A stretch of DNA of 39,689 nt from Oscillospiraceae bacterium (GTDB taxonomy: Bacteria > Bacillota > Clostridia > Oscillospirales > CAG-272), in NCBI GenBank assembly GCA_015064505.1, contig SVSB01000028.1:1-39689 (forward strand), written 5' to 3'. Under the pieces are notes generated by a model. That model was not told the DNA's origin, made no database searches, and saw only the letters and a list, made by a program, of their open reading frames with translations. Position 1 is the stretch's first letter. The number at the start of each line of letters is the position of its first letter. Positions 1 through 10,100 of the stretch are shown piece after piece. Both the position numbers and the translations under genes were made by a program.

Positions 1-358
1 AAGTTGCAGAGCTTAAGGTAAATAATCTTACGGAACCCATGGGCATCGACACGTTGCCCACCTTCCGCTGGATAAACGAAATGGAAGGCTACGGCAAGGC
101 GCAGAGCGCGTACCGTATTATCGTTGCCTCCACTAGGGAAAAGGCAAAAGCCCGTGAGGGCGACGTATGGGACAGCGGTAAGACCGAAGGAAACTGCAAT
201 TACGATATCCCCTACGGCGGCGAAGCTCTCAAATCCCGCACGGAGTACTACTTTGCCGTGCAGGTTTGGGACGAGAAGGGAGAGAGCGCCTGGAGCGACG
301 TTTCAAAATTTGAAACGGGTATCCTTGACGATAGCGAATGGACTGCAAAGTGGATCGG
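1..358 (+). repeat. Upstream copy of near-identical 358-base direct repeat
   Basis: Bases 1-358 align without gaps to 3353-3710 at an offset of 3352, with about 14 substitutions (about 96% identity). The copy covers the Ig-like N-terminal domain of the first GH78 gene and stops after the codons for KWIG. Beyond that point the two genes are only moderately similar. The true left end lies outside the window. Confidence 0.93.
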
Positions 359-3158
359 CGGTAAGTCTGACGATACCGTTGCGGTAAATATCGATCTCCG
401 CGGAGCAAAGTGGATATGGCTCAGAAACGGCGCGGCTTTCAATGCGAGTGCAAAGGGCGCGGTATATCTGCGCTCCTCCTTTACCGTTGATCCGAACAAA
501 ACCGTGCAGAAAGCTCTGATAGGAATGACAACGGATAATTACAGTACCTTGTACATAAACGGAGCCGAAGCCGCAAAAATGGATACGGCGGGTGAGGTAT
601 GGCGCACCGGTGCCGTAGCGGACGTTACGCACCTTGTAAAGTCCGGCGAGAACTGCATTGCCGTATATGCTTACAACACCGCTAAGGGCTACGCGGGGCA
701 TATAAGCAAGCTTGTGATAACCTATACGGACGGCACGACAAACACCTTCGTATCCAATGAAACCTGGAAGGTATCTCTTGTGGGACCGAGCGGTTGGCAG
801 AACGAGGGCTTTGATGACAGCGCGTGGAAAAAGCCCGACCAGGCGATAGTTTTCGGCGGCTCCCCGTGGACGACCAAGGTAACTCTCGCAAAAACGGTGG
901 TAACCAAGGAATATACGAACGCACCAATGCTTCGCAAGAGCTTCTCCATCTCGAAGGAAGTTAAAAAAGCAAGGGCGTACGTTTGCGGTCTCGGACTTTA
1001 TGAGATGCATATCAACGGTAAGCTTCCGGACGATACGGTGCTTAATCCCGCTCATACTCAGTATGAAAAAACGGTGCACTACCGCGTTTTTGACGTGACG
1101 GATATGCTTGCCCCGGGAAGCAACTCCGTTGCGGTGGAGCTTGGTAATTTCTTCTTCAACTGCGAGATAGCCAACTGGAACTGGAAGACCGCTCCCTCGC
1201 GTGACTATACTAAGCTGCTCTTTGAGCTTGTTATCGAATATGCCGACGGAACGGTGGAAACGATCGTAAGCGACGAAAGCTGGAGGGCGTATGAGAACGG
1301 CCCCACCACGTATAACAACGTGTATCTCGGCGAGAATTACGATGCGCGGCTTGCTCTTGAGGGATGGACGGAGAGCGATTTTGACGATTCATCCTGGGGT
1401 AATGCGGAACTGAGGACCGCTCCCGAAGGTAAGCTTACCTTTGAGAATATGGAGCCTATGCGCCGCATTAAAACCTTTACTCCCACAGTGCAAAATAAGG
1501 GCAACGGTACGTATATTATCGTTAATCCGGTGATGACAACGGGATGGGCAAAAATCAAGCTTAACGCTCCTGCGGGCACGGAAATAACCGTAATCTACGG
1601 CGAAAAGGTGAATAACGGGGACGTGGTGTCGCCCACGTATTCGTCTCTTGCTCTCCAGATTGACAAATACGTATGCAGCGGTGAGCCCGATGAGATATAC
1701 GAGCCGAAGTTTACCTACAAGGGCTACCGCTACATAAAGATCGAGAATTATCCCGGCGATCTTAAACCGTCCGACGTTGAATGCTACTTTATCGCCAATG
1801 ACGTTGAGGTTATCTCAAACTTTGAAACGGGAAACAATACGGTAAATTCCTTGCATGAGATAGCCCGCAGAACGATGTGGAACAATATGCAGGGAAAGCC
1901 TACGGACACGCCTGTGTACGAGAAAAACGGCTGGACGGGAGATTTCAACGTTTCCCTTGAAATGCTTAATTTCAATTTTGATACGTCGAGCTTTAATGCA
2001 AAGTTCTTGCGTGATATTCGCGACAGACAGGCAAGCACCGGACTTATTCCGGTTATTGCTCCGGGAAACTGGAACTGGAATGATCATAACGCCGTTGTCT
2101 GGAACAGCGCGTATATTAACGGCGTATACGAGGGCTGGCGCACAAACGGACTTGCAAGCGAGGTAAGCGAGCATTACGATTCTATGAGATTGCTTGCGCT
2201 CAGCTATATAACGATTTTGCGCAATAACGGCTGGGTATGGGTAGACCACCAGCTGTCCGACTGGGTATCTCCTCACGCTTCTGCCGCCTCTGCGCCCGAG
2301 GGTTCGGGCATAGTGGGAACGGGATATGCGTATCTGGCTCTTTCGCGCATGGCGGAAATGGCAGATATGCTTGGCAAGAGCGATGACGCGGCAGAATACC
2401 GCGCGGCAATGGAAAAGGTATACGTGTCTTTTAATAAGAAGTACTATGATGCGGAAAAGGGATATTACGATACCGGATATTGGAACGAAAGCTATGCGGA
2501 AAAACGCAGTAAGTACCGCCAGACCTCCAATCTCGTACCGCTTGCATTCGGTCTTTGCCCTGACGAGTACAGAGAAAGCGTAGTAAATACTCTGATAAAC
2601 GACATAGTGATCAACAAAAAGACGCATCTTGATACGGGTATGGTAGGCACAAAGCTGATCCTCCCTGTGCTGTCCGATCTTGGGGAAGGCGATCTGGCTC
2701 TGGAACTGTTATTGCAGAGAACAGAGCCCTCATGGGGATTCTGGCTTGTTAATGATGCAAATTCCGCTTGGGAGAGCTGGAGGCGTGCCGCCCGCTCACA
2801 CAACCATTACTTCCTTAGTACCTACGAGGATTGGTTGTACAAGAATCTTGCGGGGATATCTGATATGTCTAACGGCTACGAGACCGTTACCCTGCGCCCC
2901 GAGCTGTATGAAAAGCTCGGATACGTTGATTGCTCCGTGAAAACAGTGCGCGGGATCCTTGAAAGCTCCTGGCGCTTTGAGGAGGACGGAACGGTGGTGT
3001 GGAACGTTACCGTGCCCGTGGGAACTACGGCGGAAGTTCATTTCCCCATGGAATGCATCGGCGTGAACGGCAAGACCCTTGCGGAGCAGGAGGGAATTAC
3101 CGTAACGGAAAACGGCGTGATCGCAGGTTCGGGAAGCTACGGCTTCGTTCTGAAATGA
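1..3158 (+). CDS. GH78 alpha-L-rhamnosidase, 5' end outside window
   Basis: This is a retaining-fold-independent, inverting-type GH78 enzyme expected to release terminal alpha-L-rhamnose from plant polysaccharides or glycosides. The reading frame is open from the left edge (first full codon at base 3), and the first 119 codons match the downstream paralogue, so the Met at 39 is internal and not the start. Domain order is an Ig-like N-terminal domain, a beta-sandwich resembling CBM67 (about 380-880), the Bac_rhamnosid_N region (about 920-1150), a beta-sandwich, an (alpha/alpha)6 barrel and a C-terminal beta domain. Asp at 1905, Glu at 1920 and Asp at 1941 have the +5/+7 spacing of the D567/E572/D579 set of Bacillus RhaB, and Glu at 2772 (WES W context) fits the general base. 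Unlike its neighbour it ends without an acidic linker or CBM32. Whether it has a signal peptide cannot be seen. Confidence 0.92.
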   Translation, partial: VAELKVNNLTEPMGIDTLPTFRWINEMEGYGKAQSAYRIIVASTREKAKAREGDVWDSGKTEGNCNYDIPYGGEALKSRTEYYFAVQVWDEKGESAWSDVSKFETGILDDSEWTAKWIGGKSDDTVAVNIDLRGAKWIWLRNGAAFNASAKGAVYLRSSFTVDPNKTVQKALIGMTTDNYSTLYINGAEAAKMDTAGEVWRTGAVADVTHLVKSGENCIAVYAYNTAKGYAGHISKLVITYTDGTTNTFVSNETWKVSLVGPSGWQNEGFDDSAWKKPDQAIVFGGSPWTTKVTLAKTVVTKEYTNAPMLRKSFSISKEVKKARAYVCGLGLYEMHINGKLPDDTVLNPAHTQYEKTVHYRVFDVTDMLAPGSNSVAVELGNFFFNCEIANWNWKTAPSRDYTKLLFELVIEYADGTVETIVSDESWRAYENGPTTYNNVYLGENYDARLALEGWTESDFDDSSWGNAELRTAPEGKLTFENMEPMRRIKTFTPTVQNKGNGTYIIVNPVMTTGWAKIKLNAPAGTEITVIYGEKVNNGDVVSPTYSSLALQIDKYVCSGEPDEIYEPKFTYKGYRYIKIENYPGDLKPSDVECYFIANDVEVISNFETGNNTVNSLHEIARRTMWNNMQGKPTDTPVYEKNGWTGDFNVSLEMLNFNFDTSSFNAKFLRDIRDRQASTGLIPVIAPGNWNWNDHNAVVWNSAYINGVYEGWRTNGLASEVSEHYDSMRLLALSYITILRNNGWVWVDHQLSDWVSPHASAASAPEGSGIVGTGYAYLALSRMAEMADMLGKSDDAAEYRAAMEKVYVSFNKKYYDAEKGYYDTGYWNESYAEKRSKYRQTSNLVPLAFGLCPDEYRESVVNTLINDIVINKKTHLDTGMVGTKLILPVLSDLGEGDLALELLLQRTEPSWGFWLVNDANSAWESWRRAARSHNHYFLSTYEDWLYKNLAGISDMSNGYETVTLRPELYEKLGYVDCSVKTVRGILESSWRFEEDGTVVWNVTVPVGTTAEVHFPMECIGVNGKTLAEQEGITVTENGVIAGSGSYGFVLK

Positions 3159-3180
3159 TCCTTAAGACGGGAGATAAAAC

Positions 3181-6100
3181 ATGAAAGATTTTGCGGAAAG
3201 CGTATTTAAAAGGTTTATATGCTTTGTATTGGCGGTGGCGTTTGTACTGCCTCTTGCCGTTGGCTGTGATAACGGGCAGGGGGCGGAAACGGACGTGACG
3301 ACGGATGCGGTAACGGATGATATTATTGATAAAACAGAGGAAAATGCTATGAAAGTTGCAGAGCTTAAGGTAAATAATCTTACGGAACCCATGGGCATCG
3401 ACACGTTGCCCACCTTCCGCTGGATAAACGAAATGGAAGGCTACGGCAAGGCGCAGAGCGCGTACCGTATTATCGTTGCTTCCTCCAAGGAAAAGGCAAA
3501 AGCCCGTGAGGGCGACGTATGGGACAGCGGAAAGACCGAAGGAAACTGCAATTACGATATCCCATACGGCGGCGAAGCTCTCAAGTCTCGCACGGAATAT
3601 CATTTTGCCGTGCAGGTTTGGGATGAGAAGGGCGAGAGCGCCTGGAGCGACGTTTCAAAATTTGAAACGGGTATCCTTGACGATAGCGAATGGACTGCAA
3701 AGTGGATCGGTATAAATGACGGCGACACCGTGCCCTGCGATATGGATCTTAAGGGCGCTAACTGGATCTGGCTGAAGCGAGAGTCGGGCTCTACCGCATA
3801 TTTCAGAGGGCATTTTACCGTTAACGAAAACAAAGAGGTGGACGAGGTACTTCTTGCAACCACCATGGACGATTACGGATATCTTTTCCTTAATGCGGAA
3901 AGCGTGCTGAACGTTTATAAAGAAACCAACGCCTGGAAAACGGGCAAGGTGGTAAATATCACTCCGTTTGTAAAAAAGGGTGATAACGTGTTCGGTGCAA
4001 GGATAATCGACAGCGGCTCGAGTGCGGGCTTTATTGCAAAGATAGAGATCCGCTATAAAGACGGCAGCATTGATACCGTGGTAACGGACAGAAGATGGAA
4101 ATGCTCCAAGTCCGTTACCTCCACCTCGGGTTGGGAGCGCATCGGCGGAGTTAACGATGCATCATGGTCCGTTCCCGATCAGTCCATTGCCTACGGAAGC
4201 GGAGCGTGGGGCTCGAACGTTGTAATGCCAAAGACCATGCAGGTGAACGTGGGCGCCTCCGCACCCATGCTTCGCAAAACCGTTGAGATAAGCAAGGATA
4301 TAGAAAAGGCAAGGATATACGTATCGGGTCTCGGTCTTTACGAGCTTTACGTAAACGGCAAGTTGCCCGACGATACCGTGCTGAATCCTGCCCATACTCA
4401 GTACGAGGACACGGTGCATTACCGCGTTTACGACGTAACTGAAATGCTTTCAGCAGGAAAGAACGCCGTTGCGGTGGAGCTTGGTAATTATTTTTACAAC
4501 TGCGATTACTATACCTGGATGAACTGGAACACCGCGGTCTACCGCGATGAGCCGAAGCTTCTTCTGGAGCTGCATATTGATTATACGGACGGCACGAACG
4601 AGATCATAGTGACCGATGAAAGCTGGAAGACCTATGAATACGGACCCGTAACGAAAAATAACGTTTACAAGGGCGAAAGCTACGATGCAAGGCGTTGCGT
4701 TGACGGCTGGACGGAGAGCGGCTTTGACGACGGCGCGTGGAAAAACGCAAGACTTGCAAAGGCGCCTGCGGGAGATCTCGTGTTCGAAAATATGGAGCCC
4801 GTGCGCCGTCTTAAGACCTTTACGCCCACGGTGACGGACAAGGGCGAGGGTACTTACGTAATAAAGAATCCGGTAATGACTACAGGCTGGGCAAGGATAG
4901 CCTTCAAGGCGCCTGCAGGAACGAGTATAAAGATAAAATACGGAGAAAAGCTTGATGCATTTGGCTTTGTTGAAGTGCCGGTAAACGGTTATCTTTTGCA
5001 GATAGACGAGTTCATTACAAGCGGCGGAGAGGATATATACGAGCCCAAGTATTCTTATAAGGGATATGAGTATATACAGATTGAGAATTATCCCGGAGAG
5101 CTTACCGCAGACGACGTGGAGTGCTATCTTATCGCCAACGATATACGGGATATCTCCGAGTTTGAGACCGGAAGCAGCCGCATAAATTATATGCATGAGA
5201 TGATGCTCCGTACGGTAATGAACAATCTTCAGAGCAAGCTTACAGACACGCCCGTGTACGAAAAGAACGGTTGGACGGGTGACGTTAACTTTGCTCTTGA
5301 TTCCTTTAATTTCAATTTTGATTTTTCAAACGTAATTCAAAAGATACTCGTTGATTTTGAAGATTCGACAAATGCAAAGGGCGTGGTTGCGCAGACGGCA
5401 CCCGCCGCATACAGCGGAAGCTCGAGCATACCGATATGGTCCTCAATATTCATCAACGGGTATTATGAGAATTGGCACGTAAACGGTGTTACTACCGCGT
5501 TTGAAGAGCATTACGATGCAATTCGCCTGCAAACGCTTGATTATATCAATTCCATCAAGGCAAACGGCTGGGTATGGACAACGGGCAGCTATGCGGATTG
5601 GGTGTCACCTAATCCCTCGGGTGTGTATACCACGGGAAAAACCACCCACGCCCCCGAGGGCGCGGGAATAATCGGCAGTGCGTTCGTATACCGCACTCTC
5701 GGCGAAATGGCGGAGATGGCGGAGCTTATGGGCAAGGATGCCGACGCCGCGGAATACCGTGATGCGATGAAGAAGATATACGCGGCGTTCAACGCAAGGT
5801 TCTACGATAAAAAGCGCGGATATTACGATACGGGCTTCTGGAACGATACCTACGATGCGGGAAGAACCAAATACCGCCAGGCATCAAATATCGTTCCGCT
5901 GATGTTCGGTCTTTGTCCGGAGGAATACGAGGAAAGCGTCGTAAAGAGCATCGTTGACGATATCAAGGCAAAGGGTAACCACCTTGACGTTGGCGCGGTG
6001 GGAACGAAGTATATTCTGCCGATGCTCTCAAAATACGGCTACGGCGATCTTGCGATGCAGCTTATTATGCAGGATACCTATCCCTCGTGGGGTTATTGGA

Positions 6101-7080
6101 TAAGCCTTGGTGCAAACACCTGTTGGGAAATGTACGAATCGAACGCCCGTTCGCACAATCATTTCTTCCTGGGCACCTATACGGACTGGTTCTATAAGAA
6201 TCTTGCGGGAGTTGCAGACTTTTCAAACGGATATGAAACGGTAGTCTTAAATCCGGAGATACATCCGGAGATCGGCTACGTAAGATATTCTCTCAACACC
6301 GTCAGAGGAAAGCTTGAAAGCAGCTGGGAGATCACGGCGGATAACAAGCTTGTGTGGAATATCACCGTTCCCGTCGGCACTACCGCAAAGGCATATCTTC
6401 CCGCGCCTGCGGATACTTCCGCATACGATTGCATAGAGGATAACGGGGATCATCTGACCGTTCCCTCCGGCAGCTATACCTTCGTGATGGACGCGGCGGC
6501 ATTCCCCGTAAACGAAGAGCTTGTTCCTAAGCCCTCCGAAAAGCCCGAGGATAGTGAAGATGACGAAAACACAGTCGATGCGGGAAGTGCGATAGGAAAG
6601 GGAAATCTTGCTTTACACGGAACCGTTTTCGTTTCCTCCACCATTACGAACGATGCGTGGAACGCAAGCAAGCTTACCGACGGTGACAGATTTAACCTTC
6701 GTGGAAGCGAGGTATGCGGCTGGACATCCAATTTTGCCACTGCTTTGCCTCACGAGGATTGGTTTGGAGTTGATCTTGGCGCGGTATATGAGATAAACGA
6801 GATCCGCATAATGCCTGCAGGTGCCGTAAAGGGTGCAAAGTGCTATGCATTTCCGAAAAGCTTCATTTTGTACGTTTCCGAGGACGGAGAGCACTGGACC
6901 GAAGTCTGCAGGGAAGAAAACTATCCGATGCCAACTACCGAAATGCAGATATTTGATTTTGATACGGTAAAGGCAAGATACGTAAGACTTTTGGCAACGG
7001 AGCTTCGCATGAAGCCATCGGACAGCAACAAGCACAGAATGCAGCTTGCGGAGATAGAAGTATATAATACGAAAAACTGA
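3181..7080 (+). CDS. GH78 alpha-L-rhamnosidase lipoprotein with CBM32-like C-terminal domain
   Basis: Predicted surface-anchored alpha-L-rhamnosidase of 1299 residues. The start at 3181 follows a GGGAG ribosome binding site. A basic N-region and hydrophobic stretch lead to AVGC, a plausible lipobox with Cys29, followed by an acidic low-complexity tether to about residue 56. The catalytic part repeats the order seen in the gene 22 bases upstream: Ig-like domain (57-175), CBM67-like sandwich (about 185-345), Bac_rhamnosid_N (about 360-460), then the six-hairpin barrel. Asp689, Glu694 and Asp701 match the D567/E572/D579 spacing of Bacillus RhaB; Glu983 is the likely general base. An acidic linker (about 1110-1135) joins a discoidin/F5-8C domain (about 1141-1297), expected to bind galactose-type sugars. 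The Ig-like part is almost identical in DNA to the first gene while the rest has diverged. The lipobox has Ala at -3 rather than the usual Leu, so anchoring is likely but not certain. Confidence 0.92.
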   Translation: MKDFAESVFKRFICFVLAVAFVLPLAVGCDNGQGAETDVTTDAVTDDIIDKTEENAMKVAELKVNNLTEPMGIDTLPTFRWINEMEGYGKAQSAYRIIVASSKEKAKAREGDVWDSGKTEGNCNYDIPYGGEALKSRTEYHFAVQVWDEKGESAWSDVSKFETGILDDSEWTAKWIGINDGDTVPCDMDLKGANWIWLKRESGSTAYFRGHFTVNENKEVDEVLLATTMDDYGYLFLNAESVLNVYKETNAWKTGKVVNITPFVKKGDNVFGARIIDSGSSAGFIAKIEIRYKDGSIDTVVTDRRWKCSKSVTSTSGWERIGGVNDASWSVPDQSIAYGSGAWGSNVVMPKTMQVNVGASAPMLRKTVEISKDIEKARIYVSGLGLYELYVNGKLPDDTVLNPAHTQYEDTVHYRVYDVTEMLSAGKNAVAVELGNYFYNCDYYTWMNWNTAVYRDEPKLLLELHIDYTDGTNEIIVTDESWKTYEYGPVTKNNVYKGESYDARRCVDGWTESGFDDGAWKNARLAKAPAGDLVFENMEPVRRLKTFTPTVTDKGEGTYVIKNPVMTTGWARIAFKAPAGTSIKIKYGEKLDAFGFVEVPVNGYLLQIDEFITSGGEDIYEPKYSYKGYEYIQIENYPGELTADDVECYLIANDIRDISEFETGSSRINYMHEMMLRTVMNNLQSKLTDTPVYEKNGWTGDVNFALDSFNFNFDFSNVIQKILVDFEDSTNAKGVVAQTAPAAYSGSSSIPIWSSIFINGYYENWHVNGVTTAFEEHYDAIRLQTLDYINSIKANGWVWTTGSYADWVSPNPSGVYTTGKTTHAPEGAGIIGSAFVYRTLGEMAEMAELMGKDADAAEYRDAMKKIYAAFNARFYDKKRGYYDTGFWNDTYDAGRTKYRQASNIVPLMFGLCPEEYEESVVKSIVDDIKAKGNHLDVGAVGTKYILPMLSKYGYGDLAMQLIMQDTYPSWGYWISLGANTCWEMYESNARSHNHFFLGTYTDWFYKNLAGVADFSNGYETVVLNPEIHPEIGYVRYSLNTVRGKLESSWEITADNKLVWNITVPVGTTAKAYLPAPADTSAYDCIEDNGDHLTVPSGSYTFVMDAAAFPVNEELVPKPSEKPEDSEDDENTVDAGSAIGKGNLALHGTVFVSSTITNDAWNASKLTDGDRFNLRGSEVCGWTSNFATALPHEDWFGVDLGAVYEINEIRIMPAGAVKGAKCYAFPKSFILYVSEDGEHWTEVCREENYPMPTTEMQIFDFDTVKARYVRLLATELRMKPSDSNKHRMQLAEIEVYNTKN
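3336..3351 (+). promoter_or_regulatory. Internal ribosome binding site and in-frame ATG at the domain boundary
   Basis: AGAGG at 3336-3340 lies 8 bases before an in-frame ATG at 3349 (Met57 of the lipoprotein). The start of the duplicated segment is at or just before this ATG. Initiation here would give a GH78 protein without the signal peptide. Activity of this site is inference. Confidence 0.4.
3353..3710 (+). repeat. Downstream copy of near-identical 358-base direct repeat
   Basis: Partner of bases 1-358. It lies inside the second GH78 gene and encodes the Ig-like domain just after the lipoprotein tether. Most of the roughly 14 differences are silent; one cluster near 3480-3492 changes two residues. 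Confidence 0.93.
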
Positions 7081-7103
7081 AAACATATACGGAGGAAGAC
7101 ATA

Positions 7104-10100
7104 ATGCTTTACGACAAGAACAGAAACGACCTTAGCATAGATAAGGAGCTTTTCAAGAATCCGACCTCCGAATACCGCGGCACGCCGTTCTGGGCGTGGA
7201 ACTGCAAGCTTGAAAAGGAAGAGCTTCTGCGCCAGATAGATGTTTTTAAGGAAATGGGTCTGGGCGGCTTCCATATGCACTGCAGGCAGGGACTTGCAAC
7301 CCCGTACCTTTCCGATGAATTTATGGAGCTTGTTAAGGCGTGTAACGAAAAAGCCAAGAAAAACGGAATGCTTGCCTGGCTTTACGACGAGGATAAGTGG
7401 CCCTCAGGATTTGGCGGCGGATACGTGACGAAGGACGTGGAATATCGTCAAAGATTCATCGTTTTTACCTGTGATCCGAATTTCAAGCCCCGTCCCGCTT
7501 CCGTCCTCATTGCAAGGTTCGACGTTGTTCTGGATGAGAATAAATGCCTCAAGTCCTATAAAAAGGTTGGCGACGGAGACGCGATAGAGGGAACTCTCTG
7601 GGCGGTGTGGCGTATGATAGCCTTACCGAATCCTTGGCACAACAATCAGACCTACGTTGATACCTTCAATAAAAAAGCCATGGAGCGCTTTATTGAGGTC
7701 ACTCACGAAAGGTATTTTGATGCGGTGGGTAAGGACTTTGGAAAAAGCATACCCGCAATTTTTACCGATGAGCCGCAGTTTTTAGCCAAAGGCACCCTTC
7801 CTTATGCGGACAGCAGGACCGATGTAAGACTTCCGTGGACGGACGATCTTGAGGATACCTTCGTTGCCGCATACGGCACTTCTCTTGTTGACAGCCTTCC
7901 GGAGCTTCTTTGGGATCTTCCCGATGGCAGAATATCTCTTGCCAGATACCGTTATCACGATCACGTATCGGAAAGATTTGCTTCCGCATTTGCCGACACG
8001 CTTGGAAAATGGTGCGATGATCATGGAATTGCCCTGACGGGACATATGCTTGAAGAGCCCACCTTGAAGCAACAAACCAGAGTTGTGGGTGATTGTATGC
8101 GCCATTACCGTGCCTTCGGCATTCCGGGCATAGATATGCTTTGCAACCATATGGAGCTGACCACTGCAAAGCAGTGTCAATCTGCCGCTCATCAGTACGG
8201 GAGAGAAGGAATGCTCAGCGAGCTTTACGGCGTTACGGGCTGGGATTTTGATTTCAGAGGGCATAAGCATCAGGGCGACTGGCAGGCGGCTCTTGGCGTT
8301 ACCGTGCGCGTGCATCATCTTTCCTGGGTATCAATGAAGGGACCTGCAAAGCGTGACTACCCCGCCTCCATATCCTATCAATCCCCTTGGTATAAGGAAT
8401 ACCGCTACGTGGAAGATCACTTTGCAAGAGTGAACACCGCGCTCACAAGAGGAAAGCCGTACGTTAAGGTTGCGGTTATTCATCCCGTGGAGAGTTATTG
8501 GTTGCATTTCGGCCCCAACGAGCAGACCCAGCATCTGCGCGATAAGCTTGACGATAACTTTATGAACGTTACCCATTGGCTGCTGAAGGGTAATATCGAC
8601 TTTGACTATATCTGCGAATCTACTTTCCCACAGCAATGCGAAAAGGGAGGCGCACCTCTTAAGGTGGGTGAAATGGAGTACGACGTTATCGTCGTTCCCG
8701 AATGCGAGACTCTCCGCAGAAGCACCCTTGACCGTCTGGAAGCCTTCCGTGCGGCAGGCGGTAAGCTGGTATTCATGGGAGATGCACCCAAATACGAGGA
8801 TGCAATCCCATCCGATAGAGGTAAGGCTCTTTTTGAGAAATCCCGCCGTATTGCGTTCAGCAAGGGCGCGTTGCTTGCAGAACTTGAGGAGGATCGCACT
8901 CTTGAAATACGCGACGCTAACGGTGCTTTTACAAACGGATTGCTTCATCAGGTAAGAAGGGATACGGACGGCTTTTGGCTTTTCGTTGCTCATTGCACCG
9001 AGCCCTATAACAAGGACGTTGCAACTCGTCAGGATATACTCATCTCCGTGAACGGCAGATATAAGCCTCAGCTTTGGGATACCGCAAGCGGAGAGATAAA
9101 ACCCATCACCTACGAAACGAGGAACGGAAAAACCAAAATACGCGCAACTCTTTACGATTACGATTCGCTTCTTCTTTTCCTTGAAGATACGAACGAGGAC
9201 GGAACTTACGTAGCGGAAACGAAGCAAAGCCGTGCCGTGCGCGTTGACGTGCCGATGCTCGTTGATTACACCCTTTCCGAGCCGAACGCGCTTCTCCTTG
9301 ATATGCCGAGGTACGGTCTTGACGGAGAAGAGCTTGCGGGATCGGAGGAAATACTTCGGGCAGATGCGGCGATACGTGCCCGACTCGGTTACCCTGCGGG
9401 CAAAACTCAACCCTGGGTAATCCCCGCAAGGCCTGCGGAGCATACGGTTACGCTTGAATTTACCGTGCACAGCGAAATAGACTATGCCGAGCCGTATCTT
9501 GCCCTTGAGGATGCGGATATTGCGGATATAGTATGGAACGGGGAAGCCGTAAAAAAGAATATTTGCGGATATTACGTAGATAAGGCAATAGAGAAGATCG
9601 CTCTGCCGCCCGTAAAAACGGGTGATAACACCCTTAAGGTCACCATCCCATTCGGAGAGCGCTCTAATTGCGAGGCGATGTATCTGCTCGGCAATTTCGG
9701 AGTAAGAGTCACGGGCAAGCTTCTTACGGTTACTGCGCTGCCCGAAAAGCTCGGCTTTGGGGATCTTACCTGTCAGGGACTTCCTTTCTACGGCGGGGAG
9801 GTATCCTATCATTTACCCGTGTCCTTTGCGGAGGATGCCGCTGCGGAGATCACCGTGCCTCATTATTCCGCGGCTGTCAATACCGTAGCGGTGGATGGAG
9901 AAAGAAAAGCCGTAATAGCTTATCCCCCGTACAGAGCAGAGCTTGGAAGGATAGAAAAGGGAGAGCATACGGTTACGGTTACCTCCTATATATCCCGCCG
10001 CAACTGCTTCGGTGACGTGCATAACGCGGATGAAAAATTCAGCTGGCAGGGGCCTTCCGCATGGGTGACCAAGGACAGTCTTTGGACCTACGAATACCGT

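Noticed and set aside
3156-3183. Idea that the two GH78 genes are one gene broken by a stop or frameshift
   Set aside because: The first gene ends in a complete C-terminal domain and the second starts with its own ribosome binding site and signal peptide.
8331-9812. 493-codon minus-strand open frame inside the GH106-like gene
   Set aside because: No family motifs; a codon-bias shadow of the + strand gene, which has a good ribosome binding site and recognisable domains.
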